Shown in pieces: positions 1 through 8,413 of a DNA stretch of 64,000 nucleotides; position 1 is the stretch's first letter; each line of letters starts with the position of its first letter. The stretch spans positions 7,940,580-8,004,579 of the forward strand of contig NZ_AP025018.1 in the NCBI RefSeq assembly GCF_019977735.1. The letters are read 5' to 3'. The notes under the pieces are model-generated. The model was given only the letters and a program-made list of their open reading frames with translations. It did not search any database and had not been told where the DNA came from. This stretch comes from Calothrix sp. PCC 7716. Its GTDB lineage: Bacteria > Cyanobacteriota > Cyanobacteriia > Cyanobacteriales > Nostocaceae. Position numbers and translations under genes: made by a program.

Positions 1-1
1 A

Positions 2-862
2 GTTAAATCAATGGTTGCAGGTATTGGCATTGATAATGAAGGCGTGCGGATGAAAGCTGTAGCGAACATTGACCCCAAACTTTTAAAGTATAAATATGAA
101 CCAAGTTCTTCTAAAATAGTTTCTCAGTTCCCAGCAAACACACTCGCTTTGGTCAGTGGGCAAGGAATTAGCCGCTGGTGGAAAGCAGTTAGCGAAGAAT
201 CTAAAAATTATCCAGAACTAAACCAAGCACTTCAGCAAGCGCGGGGACAACTTCAATCTGTAAGTCTAGATTTAGACAAAGATGTTTTTGGTTGGATGGA
301 CGGCGAATTTGGATTAGCAGCAATACCTTCTGACCAAGGAGTTTTAGCAGGTTTTGGATTTGGTGGCGCCTTTGTATTTGACACAAGCGACCGCAAAACA
401 GCCGAAGCAACTTTTTCAAAAATCGACAATATAGTTAAAACACAAAACGTAAATGTGCAAGCGCGTAAAATAGGTGATAGAGACATAACCGAATGGCAAA
501 TACCCAACCAAGGTGGACTACTAGCACATGGTTGGCTTGACCAAGACACAGTTTTTATCGCATTAGGTGGCCCCATCGCCGATACCCTTGCAGTTCAAAG
601 CAAACAGCCATTAGACAATAGCGACTCATTTAAAGCCATCACAGGGTCATTACAAAAGCCCAACGGTGGATACTTATATATAGATATGGATAAAACCATG
701 TCGATAGTCAACAAATTCGCAACCGCAGCAGCTCCAATACCACCCGTCACAGCAGCAATTCTCAACTCAATTCGTGGAATAGGGATAACAGCCAATAGTA
801 ACAACGAATCAACAACCCAAATGGAAATGTTGTTATCACTCAAACCAAAAACTCCAAAATAG
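2..862 (+). CDS. DUF3352-type protein, C-terminal part (cut by window edge)
   Basis: The reading frame is open to the left edge, so the ATG at 11 is probably internal and the protein is partial. The visible 280-odd residues resemble the C-terminal half of cyanobacterial DUF3352 proteins, which are usually about twice as long. Features include the segment FPANTLALVSGQGISRWW, a central DVFGWMDGEFGLAAIPSD stretch and a Gly-rich block GFGFGGAFVF. No catalytic motif is visible and the biochemical role of the family is unknown. The gene stands alone, with a hairpin repeat just downstream. The family assignment comes from recognising the sequence pattern, not from a search. Confidence 0.6.
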   Translation, partial: VKSMVAGIGIDNEGVRMKAVANIDPKLLKYKYEPSSSKIVSQFPANTLALVSGQGISRWWKAVSEESKNYPELNQALQQARGQLQSVSLDLDKDVFGWMDGEFGLAAIPSDQGVLAGFGFGGAFVFDTSDRKTAEATFSKIDNIVKTQNVNVQARKIGDRDITEWQIPNQGGLLAHGWLDQDTVFIALGGPIADTLAVQSKQPLDNSDSFKAITGSLQKPNGGYLYIDMDKTMSIVNKFATAAAPIPPVTAAILNSIRGIGITANSNNESTTQMEMLLSLKPKTPK

Positions 863-873
863 GCAATGGATAC

Positions 874-906
874 AACGGATGAGTAATAATAAATAACTCA
901 TCCGTT
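874..906. repeat. Inverted repeat with AACGGATGAGT arms
   Basis: AACGGATGAGT (874-884) and ACTCATCCGTT (896-906) are perfect 11-base arms around an A/T loop, 12 bases after the preceding stop codon. There is no clean T tract. Related AACGGAT/ATCCGTT hairpins occur at 42213-42269 and 47343-47413, so this is probably a dispersed palindromic repeat that may also help end transcription. Confidence 0.6.
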
Positions 907-1015
907 ACATCTGTTTATTCACATACATGCTTTTTTAACTTTTTGATGAAGCGGCTTTAGATTAGGATTGATTTTATTGAGATTTTACATCCTCGTCGTC
1001 AAAGAACCGAATTTT

Positions 1016-1933
1016 ATGACTGCTGCGCTTAAAAACACTCCAGATATAGCATCACGTTTAGTAAACAGGGTACTAGCGATTAAACCATTGGCTCACTTTG
1101 CCAAACACCAAGCGCGTCAAATGATGATAAAACGCGCGCATGAACTTGGTGTACCCTGGAAAAACGAAGTTGACACATTAAAAGCCCGTGACTGGCAATC
1201 TGATCTAGTTCAAGTCAAAAATCCCGATTTATCATACCCAGAGTATTATCTAACTTCTTTTCATGCTTACGAAAGTGGTAATATGAGTTGGTTAGCAGCT
1301 TTTGAAGTCGAATCTGCTGCATATGCTGTCCATGCAAAAATCTGGCAAGATGCAGGTGCCCAAGGTGATACAAAACTGCGCCAAAATTATCACAATATTC
1401 TTAAAAAGCATATACCAAACCCACCTCAAACTATTCTCGACATCGGGTGTAGTGTTGGTATGAGTACTTTTGCACTGCAAGATTTATATCCAAACGCACA
1501 AGTTACAGGTTTAGATTTATCACCTTACTTTTTGGCTGTTGCTCATTATCGCGCGCAGGAACGACAAAGCAAAATTAACTGGGTTCATGCAGCAGCAGAG
1601 TCAACTGGTTTACCTGATGCTTCGTTTGATTTAATTTCAATATTTCTTGTTTGTCACGAATTACCACAAACTGCCACAAAACAAATTTTTGCTGAAGCGC
1701 GAAGGCTACTACGTCCGAACGGTCATTTAGCAATAATGGACATGAATCCGAAGGCAGAAGCGTTTAAAATGATGCCTGCTTATGTATTCACGTTGCTCAA
1801 AAGTACAGAACCTTATTTAGACGATTATTTTGGCTTGGATATAGAACAAGCATTAATTGAAACAGGTTTTACGGCGCCTGTCATTGCTTCTAATAGTCCT
1901 CGTCACCGTACTATTATCGCTAAAGTTGTATAA
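1016..1933 (+). CDS. Class I SAM-dependent methyltransferase
   Basis: This is a predicted soluble methyltransferase of about 305 residues. The SAM-binding glycine motif is ILDIGCSVGMSTFAL, followed by the acidic ribose-binding strand VTGLDLS; the later HAAAESTGLPDASFDLI and LLRPNGHLAIMDM are typical motifs II-III of the Methyltransf_11/25 fold. An N-terminal helical extension of about 130 residues precedes the fold. The substrate cannot be told from sequence. I chose the ATG at 1016 over an upstream TTG at 968, because the TTG extension (MILLRFYILVVKEPNF) looks non-coding. It converges on a small minus-strand gene, with a repeat hairpin between them. Confidence 0.8.
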   Translation: MTAALKNTPDIASRLVNRVLAIKPLAHFAKHQARQMMIKRAHELGVPWKNEVDTLKARDWQSDLVQVKNPDLSYPEYYLTSFHAYESGNMSWLAAFEVESAAYAVHAKIWQDAGAQGDTKLRQNYHNILKKHIPNPPQTILDIGCSVGMSTFALQDLYPNAQVTGLDLSPYFLAVAHYRAQERQSKINWVHAAAESTGLPDASFDLISIFLVCHELPQTATKQIFAEARRLLRPNGHLAIMDMNPKAEAFKMMPAYVFTLLKSTEPYLDDYFGLDIEQALIETGFTAPVIASNSPRHRTIIAKVV

Positions 1934-1950
1934 ATTAAATTATTTTTTTG

Positions 1951-2033
1951 TGTCATGCTGAACGCAGTGAAGCATCTTAACATATAGTTGTATATAGCGA
2001 ACGTCTAGATTCTTCGCTACGCTCAGAATGACA
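1951..2033. repeat. Dispersed inverted repeat (TGTCAT..CTGA family)
   Basis: The unit begins TGTCATGCTGAACGCAGTGA and ends with the near-complement TTCTTCGCTACGCTCAGAATGACA, so it can fold into an imperfect hairpin. It fills the gap between two convergent genes. Related units are at 3315-3451 and 55247-55381. Confidence 0.65.
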
Positions 2034-2036
2034 TAT

Positions 2037-2231
2037 TTATACGTTCTTTAACTTTTGAACCATCGCCTCGCTCAATTCTTCACGGATAGCTTCTAAGTAT
2101 ATAATGTCATTCGCTACATAAAAATTTTCATCCGAGTCAGTATCTATATTATTGAGGTTTTCTTCATAAGCTTTGATACGATATTCTAGTGCTTCAATGA
2201 TGAAACGAACAGCTTTAGGTGATAATTCCAT
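2037..2231 (-). CDS. Small conserved-looking hypothetical protein
   Basis: This encodes about 64 residues beginning MELSPKAVRFIIEALEYRIKAYEE, an acidic, mostly helical protein with no recognisable domain. The frame stays open 17 codons further upstream to 2282, but that part is encoded by the palindromic repeat at 2259-2280, so I take the internal ATG at 2231 as the start. It lies just downstream of the PTPS gene on the same strand and may share its transcript. Function is unknown. Confidence 0.55.
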   Translation of the reverse strand: MELSPKAVRFIIEALEYRIKAYEENLNNIDTDSDENFYVANDIIYLEAIREELSEAMVQKLKNV

Positions 2232-2258
2232 CCAACTTTCTCCGATAGTAGAATTGCT

Positions 2259-2280
2259 GAACAGGCAGGATGCCTGTTCC
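2259..2280. repeat. Short palindrome GAACAGGCAGGATGCCTGTTCC
   Basis: This 22-base palindromic unit, followed by ACA, recurs nearly unchanged at 56209-56231 as part of a larger composite repeat. It belongs to a dispersed REP-like family and adds codons upstream of the small gene ending at 2037. Confidence 0.65.
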
Positions 2281-2289
2281 ACATTGGAA

Positions 2290-3162
2290 TTATACTTGTG
2301 CTAACACTGGTTGGTTTTGTGTTTTTGGTGAGATGTCTTGTTGAAAATTATTGCAATATATCTCACAGGAGTTGTTAGGACTCTCGATGAGTTTAATTTT
2401 GTGAAGACTGGCGCCTATATTTTGGATTGGTGCCCGTAATACATTACTTATATAGAGTGCAATGTTTTCGGCAGTAGGTACTACTTCGCTAAAGTAAGCA
2501 ATATCTTTATTTAGGAAGGTATGGTCAAAGGGTTCTACTACATAATCGTCAATTACTTTTTGTAGGGCGCCTAAATCAACTAGCATACCTGTACGTTTGT
2601 CAATATCACCTTTAACGGTAACATCTAAATGGTAATTATGACCATGACCGTTAGGACGCGCGCATTTGCCGTAAATCTCAAAGTTTTTTTCGTCACTTAA
2701 GCTTGGATGTGCTAAACGGTGTGCAGCACTAAAGTGAGTACTGACGGTAAGATAACCTTCCATTGCATTGCCCATATAATCTGCCCAAAGTTCAGGATGT
2801 TCAAATAGCTGTATACGAACCACAGGTAAATGCGGTGTTAGTTTTTGCCAAATTACCCGTGCAATATTTTCTGTTGTTGGTAAAGTTTCTTGAAACTCCG
2901 ACCACACATCATTAAGAAACGAGTAGTCTAGTTGACCTGTGACTTCTCGCTTGATTACGTGTTTGACATCAGATAAATTTAGCACCATGCCATATTCATC
3001 AAGTTCCCCAAGCAAGGAAACGAATAAAACATAGTTATGTCCATGTCCCGGAAACTTGGCACATGCGCCAAATTTCTCAAAATTTTCGGCTTCGCTCAAC
3101 TCCGGCAACCAATAGCGGTGACTTGCCGAAAACTGCGCGCGGCGATTAACAATGCATTGCAT
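2290..3162 (-). CDS. Tandem 6-pyruvoyl tetrahydropterin synthase / QueD-family protein
   Basis: This 290-residue protein carries two complete PTPS/QueD-type domains in tandem; family members usually have one domain of 120-150 residues. Domain 1 (about 1-125) has SASHRY with His15, Cys34, and GHGHNY with His40 and His42. Domain 2 (about 135-270) has the equivalent FSAAHRL and a Cys-Ala-Arg-Pro-Asn-Gly-His-Gly-His run. Both keep the three zinc-binding histidines and the Cys-X5-His-X-His spacing typical of 6-pyruvoyl-tetrahydropterin synthases rather than the CxxxHGH of E. coli QueD. The product could act in tetrahydropterin or queuosine-precursor synthesis from dihydroneopterin triphosphate; sequence alone does not decide which. 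A pterin-4a-carbinolamine dehydratase lies about 5 kb away. Confidence 0.85.
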   Translation of the reverse strand: MQCIVNRRAQFSASHRYWLPELSEAENFEKFGACAKFPGHGHNYVLFVSLLGELDEYGMVLNLSDVKHVIKREVTGQLDYSFLNDVWSEFQETLPTTENIARVIWQKLTPHLPVVRIQLFEHPELWADYMGNAMEGYLTVSTHFSAAHRLAHPSLSDEKNFEIYGKCARPNGHGHNYHLDVTVKGDIDKRTGMLVDLGALQKVIDDYVVEPFDHTFLNKDIAYFSEVVPTAENIALYISNVLRAPIQNIGASLHKIKLIESPNNSCEIYCNNFQQDISPKTQNQPVLAQV

Positions 3163-3314
3163 GAGTACCTTGGCAGCAGAATTTAAAATTTCTTAACGTT
3201 TCACTGCTACTAGCATAAACCAATAAGAGAGTTAGTAGTTAGTTGTATTACCACTACTTACGATTGTGCTGACAGTATGTTGATGTTTATGCTGGCTATG
3301 CTCGCTGCTGCCAT

Positions 3315-3451
3315 TTGTCATGCTGAACGTAAACGTAAGCGAATCTTTCCCGCAGGGTAGTTTTCCCGAAGGGAAACGCGGTGCAGTGAAGCATCTTAGA
3401 GATTCTAGCCTGCGGCAAATGCTCCGCCAGAGCGCTACGCGACTAATGACA
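3315..3451. repeat. Composite dispersed repeat in 378-bp gap
   Basis: The 3163-3540 gap has no gene. It holds a composite repeat starting TGTCATGCTGAACG, with inserted palindromic pieces (CCCGCAGGG..., TTTCCCGAAGGGAAA) and ending CTAATGACA. It is related to the units at 1951 and 55247. Confidence 0.6.
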
Positions 3452-3540
3452 TTTCTAAACCGTTATTAGTATACAACTATATCAATAGTATCTTGTTTAA
3501 TCCCAAAAGTGCTGATGGGTTCGCTCTGTAGTTTTTTAAC

Positions 3541-4230
3541 CTATTTATAAATATCTACGGACTCTTGTGCTTCATATAACAGTTGTTCTGCGATCCGAAA
3601 CATTTCTTGTCCTGTGTGCAAATAGTTTTCGTCGTAGTTGAGTGGAAAATATTTGAATTCGTCTAAACCATCACTAACTTGGTTCAAACTGTAATAAAGA
3701 TGTGCTGCTGCTCTCGCTAATAATGGTGGGTTTGGGAGTGAGCGAAATGAGGTTTGCGCTTGTTTGAGTTTTGCACGACATTCGTCTAAATATTCTTGGA
3801 ATGCTTCTAACAAGTCATCATCGAAGGGGTCTGCCGATAAATTATCGATTTGTTCTTGCAGCGATTCTAAAATCCAAGTCAGTGTATCATTTACTGGAAA
3901 ATAGATTCTTTGCAGCCATTGTTCGACTAATTCGTCAATATCTCGCCCTGTTTGGCGCTTGCCTTGTTGTTTTGTTCGTTTTGGCTGACTATAATCATTC
4001 TCATCAGGTCGCGAATTCCTATTTAACCCACGGTCATAGCTTTTGCGACTTTTTTCGTCACCTAATACTTCATAAGCTGCATTAATACGAATAATTTCTT
4101 CAGAGTCAGAAGTTTCTGGATTAGTATCTGGGTGAAACAATTTAACCAAGCGGCGATAAGACTGTTTAATCTCCGCTTGGCTAGCATTTTTACTGACTTT
4201 CAGGGTGTCGTAGTGATTTGTATCAGGCAT
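3541..4230 (-). CDS. J-domain (DnaJ-like) protein
   Basis: Residues 5-70 form a J domain: NHYDTLKVSKNASQAEIKQ, the HPD tripeptide in KLFHPDTNP, and AYEVLGDEKSRKSYDR. The J domain stimulates Hsp70/DnaK ATPase through HPD. The remaining 150 residues have a basic linker and an acidic helical C-terminus with no zinc-finger or Gly/Phe region, so this is a type III J protein with a specialised, unknown client. It is a single gene, read in the same direction as the upstream cysK. Confidence 0.85.
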   Translation of the reverse strand: MPDTNHYDTLKVSKNASQAEIKQSYRRLVKLFHPDTNPETSDSEEIIRINAAYEVLGDEKSRKSYDRGLNRNSRPDENDYSQPKRTKQQGKRQTGRDIDELVEQWLQRIYFPVNDTLTWILESLQEQIDNLSADPFDDDLLEAFQEYLDECRAKLKQAQTSFRSLPNPPLLARAAAHLYYSLNQVSDGLDEFKYFPLNYDENYLHTGQEMFRIAEQLLYEAQESVDIYK

Positions 4231-4315
4231 TAACTAAATAAGTGCTTGTGCAAAATAAATTATATACTCCTGAATTTTGCGTAACTACTTATATCAAACC
4301 TTTGTGGGGCTAAAG

Positions 4316-5269
4316 TTATTGACCCACTTTTGATTCTAAATCTTGGAATAAAGGTGTGCTTAAATATCTTTCACCAAAGCTAGGTTGAACCATTACAATT
4401 AAACGTCCAGCGTTTTCTTGACGTTTACCTACTTGAATTGCAGCATATAATGCGGCGCCAGTAGAAATTCCAGATAATAATCCTTCTTCGCGTGCTAAAC
4501 GGCGCCCATAAGCTATTGCTTGCTCATCGCTGACGGTAATAACCTCATCAATTAATTTTACCTTAAGGACTTGCGGGATAAAACCGGCGCCAATACCTTG
4601 AATTTTATGAGGTCCTGGTTGTCCTCCTGAAAGCACAGGACTATTGCTTGGTTCTACAGCAATTGCTTTAAAACTAGGTTTAATAGCTTTGATAACCTCA
4701 GCAACACCCGTAATTGTTCCTCCAGTACCGATACCAGCAACTACCATATCAACCTTTCCATCGGTATCTTGCCAAATCTCCAGAGCGGTTGTCTCGCGGT
4801 GTATTTGGACGTTTGCTGGGTTACGAAACTGCTGTAACATATACGCATAAGGTGTAGTATCAACTATTTCCTGCGCGCGCCGAATGGCGCCACCCATACC
4901 TTCAATACCAGGTGTTAATACTAACTCGGCGCCGTATGCCCGTAACATTGCTCGCCGTTCACCACTCATTGTCTCAGGCATTGTCAAAATTAACCGATAA
5001 CCTTTAGCAGCAGCAGCCATTGCTAGCGCAATTCCAGTATTTCCAGATGTAGGTTCAACAAGTACAGTCTTTTCTGGGAAAATCAAGCCTTCTACTTCAG
5101 CAGCATTAATCATACTCACCCCTATCCGGTCTTTCACTGAAGCAGAAGGGTTCATACTTTCCATTTTGACGACAATTTTCGCCACACATCCTTCAGCTTG
5201 AGGTATTCTATTTAACTGCACCAAAGGAGTGCGACCAATCAGTTCCGTAATATCACAAGCAATGTTCAT
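4316..5269 (-). CDS. cysK: Cysteine synthase (O-acetylserine thiol-lyase)
   Basis: This encodes a 317-residue PLP enzyme that makes cysteine from O-acetylserine and sulfide. Lys46 in the SASVKDRIG motif is the expected Schiff-base lysine; [11 protein letters not shown] (from residue 74) binds the substrate carboxylate; [10 protein letters not shown] binds the PLP phosphate. Length and motifs fit CysK, although CysM or a cystathionine beta-synthase-like paralogue cannot be fully excluded. An Rrf2-family regulator gene lies just upstream on the same strand, separated by an STRR hairpin, which suggests sulfur-dependent control. Confidence 0.9.
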   Translation of the reverse strand: MNIACDITELIGRTPLVQLNRIPQAEGCVAKIVVKMESMNPSASVKDRIGVSMINAAEVEGLIFPEKTVLVEPTSGNTGIALAMAAAAKGYRLILTMPETMSGERRAMLRAYGAELVLTPGIEGMGGAIRRAQEIVDTTPYAYMLQQFRNPANVQIHRETTALEIWQDTDGKVDMVVAGIGTGGTITGVAEVIKAIKPSFKAIAVEPSNSPVLSGGQPGPHKIQGIGAGFIPQVLKVKLIDEVITVSDEQAIAYGRRLAREEGLLSGISTGAALYAAIQVGKRQENAGRLIVMVQPSFGERYLSTPLFQDLESKVGQ

Positions 5270-5284
5270 AGTTAATAGTTAAAA

Positions 5285-5427
5285 GTGCTGAGTGCTGAGT
5301 GCTGAGTGCTGAGTAAGGAGTTGGGAGTTGGGAGTTGGAAGTAAGGAGTTAGAGAGAATTAAATAAAAATTATTTAACTAATAACTTATAACTCACGACT
5401 CAGCACTCAGCACTCAGCACTCAGCAC
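5285..5427. repeat. STRR heptamer arrays forming a 30-bp inverted repeat
   Basis: Four-fold tandem GTGCTGA units at 5285-5314 face their exact reverse complement at 5398-5427, giving 30-base perfect arms around an 83-base loop that contains GGGAGTT repeats. The right arm starts at the rrf2 stop codon and the left arm lies 15 bases before cysK. Such short tandemly repeated sequences are typical of heterocystous cyanobacteria. Confidence 0.85.
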
Positions 5428-5864
5428 TAAATGTAGTACATAATATCCAATTGTTTGCGTGCATCACGCTTCTCGCACAAATCAGCAAGAGTGTAATTCT
5501 GTAAAACTACATTTGCAGCTTGACGAGCTTCTTGCCAAACTTCTTCAATAACAGAGCTATCTGCTGTCTTTGGTTTAACCTCTTCTTCAGAGCTTCTAAT
5601 ATCAAAACCTTCCAAACAAATTAAAACCTCGTATATTGAAATCTTCCAAGGTTCGCGCGCTAAAAGGTAGCCTCCTTTGGAACCGCGTTGGCTTCTGAGA
5701 ATACCTCCACGTCTAAGAGTCGCTAATAATTGCTCCAAATAACGGTCAGGTATATTTTGCTGTGCCGCAATTTGTCGAATTTGTAATGGTTCTCCGTTTT
5801 GGTACTGGGATGCCAGTTCCAATAATGCTAATATCGCATATTCCGATTTACAAGATAGTTCCAC
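5427..5864 (-). CDS. Rrf2/CymR-like transcriptional regulator
   Basis: This 145-residue protein is an Rrf2-family winged helix-turn-helix regulator: MELSCKSEYAILALLELA, IRQIAAQQNIPDRYLEQLLATL as the recognition region, and RGSKGGYLLAREP as the wing. It lacks the three clustered cysteines that hold the [2Fe-2S] cluster in IscR, so it resembles the cysteine-metabolism regulator CymR. CymR senses O-acetylserine through a complex with CysK, and cysK is the next gene here, which fits that role by inference. A close paralogue is at 35865-36302. An inverted repeat and a box shared with the paralogue lie upstream (5880-5904). Confidence 0.85.
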   Translation of the reverse strand: MELSCKSEYAILALLELASQYQNGEPLQIRQIAAQQNIPDRYLEQLLATLRRGGILRSQRGSKGGYLLAREPWKISIYEVLICLEGFDIRSSEEEVKPKTADSSVIEEVWQEARQAANVVLQNYTLADLCEKRDARKQLDIMYYI

Positions 5865-5879
5865 AGGCGGCCAATTTAT

Positions 5880-5904
5880 TATAGGTATTTCCTATAGTAT
5901 ACTC
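5880..5904 (-). promoter_or_regulatory. Candidate Rrf2 operator upstream of first rrf2 gene
   Basis: Two overlapping signals lie 16-40 bases upstream of the rrf2 start. One is an inverted repeat TATAGG-TATTT-CCTATA (5880-5896). The other is CCTATAGTATACTC (5891-5904), which matches CCTATACTGTATACTC upstream of the second rrf2 gene apart from a 2-base gap. An autoregulatory operator is inferred. Confidence 0.45.
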
Positions 5905-5939
5905 CGGTTCTCCACTGGGGTTTGTTCGGTTTCCCCACA

Positions 5940-5973
5940 AAATAAAATAATTCCCCGCGATATCGCAGGGAAT
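5940..5973 (-). terminator. Probable terminator of the porin gene
   Basis: Read on the minus strand, ATTCCCTGCGATATCGCGGGGAAT forms a GC-rich stem followed by TATTTTATTTTG. It lies about 90 bases after the porin stop codon. Confidence 0.6.
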
Positions 5974-6059
5974 CCCAAATTTTGTTACGTTTTGCTATCT
6001 ATTAGTTTTTCCAAGCAGTTTTGAGCAGAAAGACTAATGATTAGAAACTGCTAACAATT

Positions 6060-7943
6060 TTAGAATGTGAAAGTGGTTCTCAAAGTACCAATGATGGCAT
6101 CATCGTTATTGTTGCTTTGACCAGGAGAGGTCAACCAAATCACACCAGGAGTGATGGAGATATTATCACTAACACGGTATTTATAGAAACCTTCGATGTG
6201 ATATGGTACATCTCTTTGACCACGACCTGCACGATTAAACGAATAAGGTTCGGCGCCTGCGAATATACCAAGTACGTTACCTTTTCTGCCAAAGTCAGGT
6301 AAAGCAATACCAGCACCGTAACTCCAAGCTTCACGGTCATTGTTAGCACCTTGGCTATTTAAGTCGTGGTAAGAAACGAAACCACTGATAGATAATCTAT
6401 CGCTAGGTCTAAATGCAACCGAGGCGCCGTAAGAGTTACTCGAAGTTGCAGTTTCATTAAAGTTAGCTTGGCGAGTACCAACAAGAGGAATATTTGTGTT
6501 TCTTGTCAGACCAGTAGTTGGGCTAGCTATGTCGCCAGTACCACCAAAACCCCCTGCATCGAATAATGTGCTACCTGCACCATGATAACCGTGTACGTAG
6601 GTTGCAGCTAAAGCGATGCGCTCACCCAAATTGAAATTTAATTGTCCTAGCGCTGCATAATTACCACCAAATAAACCTGAGCCAGGGGTAGGAACATTTG
6701 GTCCTTGATTACCACCATTGGGAGTAGGATTATCTGATGCTAAATAACCAACAGTGATAGAACTAGGCTTAAGAATACCGCCACTTCTACCAAATGGAAT
6801 ATTTAACGCTGCACCAGCACCACCACCAATTCGGTATATGGGGTTTTGAGATGCAAAAGTTGATAGGGCACCGTTGCCACCGTCGTAGTCTTCAAAGTAT
6901 GGATTGTTGGTTGCTGCATAGTCTGCATGAACACCACCCGTTGCTGCTACATACAATTGAGCAGGTCCAATAGGCACATAGTAAGCTAACCAATCTAAAG
7001 CTACGCCATTACTGGCATTGCTGCCTCCTATTACGTTAAAGGTTTGAGTTCCTTCAAAAGTACTGTTAACGTCATTTACGTTGCCAGCACCCAAGTCGAA
7101 ACGTCCCGCGTTTCCAGCAGCCAAGCGAGTGTGCAATACATCTCTACCAGTAAAACTGGTTTGTAAGTCAAGACGAATGCGGTTTTGCAGAACTGTGTTG
7201 TTACGACTGTCTACTTGGTCGCCAAATGCGTCGGTTACAGCAAAGATCGCTTCACCCACTAACTTGGTAGTAGTTGAAAACTGGTTTGCTTCTAATTCAG
7301 CAGTGCGTGCTTCTAAGTTGTCAACGCGACCACGTAAGGTTGCTAGTTCTGCCGAGAACTCTTCTTGCAAGCGCTGTAAGGTTGCTAAATCTTCTTTTCT
7401 TACCAAATCAGCGGTTGCGGTTGCAATCAACTCATTAACACGGTCTAAACAAGCGTTTAAACCTGCTGCGAATTCATAACGAGTTAATGCACGGTTTCCA
7501 CGATAAGTACCATTAGGATAACCAGCAATACAACCATAACGTTCTACCAACGATTGCAATGCTTGGAAAGCCCAATCTGTTGGCTGTACATCAGAAAATT
7601 GAGAAACCGATGTTACTTGTCCTTGGGAGTTTCCTTTTCCTTCGTTACCGTACTTATTGATTTGGTCAAGACTGTTGACATTAGTTTGTTGTGGTTGCGC
7701 TTGTGCCAACAAGTCTGTTTTTTGAGCAGTTTCGATGGGGGTAACTGCTGTAAAGACTGATGTTGTCTTTGTTGTGTTGTCTGTGGATGCTGTTAATGCA
7801 GCTTCGTTTGAAGCTACTTTTGACTCTGGTGCATTCACTTGAGTTGTTTTGCTACCAGCTGCAAATGCGGACGTTGACACCAAAAGCGTCGCGCCTAGGA
7901 CTGCTGGGCTTACCACCAAAGATTTCCACAATATATTTGACAT
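6060..7943 (-). CDS. SLH-domain iron-uptake-type outer-membrane porin
   Basis: This encodes about 627 residues of a cyanobacterial SLH/OprB porin. A signal peptide (MSNILWKSLVVSPAVLGATL...AFAA) is followed by a low-complexity linker and an SLH domain (VSQFSDVQPTDWAFQALQ, ALTRYEFAAGL). Then come a coiled coil (EEFSAELATLRGRVDNLEA) and a beta-barrel of alternating residues that ends in the outer-membrane signature TTFTF. The SLH domain anchors the barrel to peptidoglycan, and the pore admits ions or small solutes. I chose the ATG at 7943, because GAGGAG lies 10 bases upstream and the frame above it (MSTRGVRRTIT) lacks signal-peptide character. The ribosome-binding site matches the Yfr1 target sequence. 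Confidence 0.88.
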   Translation of the reverse strand: MSNILWKSLVVSPAVLGATLLVSTSAFAAGSKTTQVNAPESKVASNEAALTASTDNTTKTTSVFTAVTPIETAQKTDLLAQAQPQQTNVNSLDQINKYGNEGKGNSQGQVTSVSQFSDVQPTDWAFQALQSLVERYGCIAGYPNGTYRGNRALTRYEFAAGLNACLDRVNELIATATADLVRKEDLATLQRLQEEFSAELATLRGRVDNLEARTAELEANQFSTTTKLVGEAIFAVTDAFGDQVDSRNNTVLQNRIRLDLQTSFTGRDVLHTRLAAGNAGRFDLGAGNVNDVNSTFEGTQTFNVIGGSNASNGVALDWLAYYVPIGPAQLYVAATGGVHADYAATNNPYFEDYDGGNGALSTFASQNPIYRIGGGAGAALNIPFGRSGGILKPSSITVGYLASDNPTPNGGNQGPNVPTPGSGLFGGNYAALGQLNFNLGERIALAATYVHGYHGAGSTLFDAGGFGGTGDIASPTTGLTRNTNIPLVGTRQANFNETATSSNSYGASVAFRPSDRLSISGFVSYHDLNSQGANNDREAWSYGAGIALPDFGRKGNVLGIFAGAEPYSFNRAGRGQRDVPYHIEGFYKYRVSDNISITPGVIWLTSPGQSNNNDDAIIGTLRTTFTF

Positions 7944-7953
7944 TGTTATTGTT

Positions 7954-7963
7954 CTCCTCACAC
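7954..7963 (-). promoter_or_regulatory. Porin RBS complementary to sRNA Yfr1
   Basis: The minus strand reads GTGTGAGGAG, 10 bases before the porin ATG, and includes its Shine-Dalgarno GAGGAG. This is an exact complement of ten bases of the conserved Yfr1 loop ACUCCUCACAC. In Prochlorococcus MED4, Yfr1 is known to pair with porin (som) mRNAs at this type of site. Regulation here is inferred. Confidence 0.55.
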
Positions 7964-8413
7964 CTCGTGTAGACATTTTGTTTGCTGCAACTAATTGTTT
8001 AGTTAATGCTACTTCTGTTTTTGACTGCTAGATTCAGGCAAAAGTGCCCGCATCTACAATTCTAGTTTTAGCAAATTTAATAGAGTTACGCTAACTGTTC
8101 TCACAGTTAACTTATGCAATAAAGCTGCTTATAACTTTTACATTATAAAGCAACTGTTTTGCCTTCTGACAAGATGATAGCGTTCACATGTCTAACTGTC
8201 ACATACCCAATAAACGATATTTTTAATTACGAATCCATTACTGTCAGTAGATGTTTCTAAAACTGTTTCTCAATTTTTATACATCCGTATCAGTCTAAAT
8301 ACTGAACAATTTTTGATTGCCGTACCATTAATTCGATTATTTTTGATATTTGCTGCAAATTTATATTAAATACTCATCAAAAACACTGATTTTAGTACGG
8401 CGCCACGTCTATT
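7964..8413. other. Porin upstream region, about 450 bp without a gene
   Basis: This AT-rich stretch between the porin start and the pterin dehydratase stop has no supportable gene. The inverted repeat TAACTGT-TCTC-ACAGTTA at 8092-8109 is the only clear structure and could be an operator for the porin promoter. The long interval suggests a long 5' leader or several regulatory sites. Confidence 0.4.

Noticed and set aside
5285-5427. CRISPR array
   Set aside because: The repeats are contiguous heptamers without unique spacers, and no cas genes are present.
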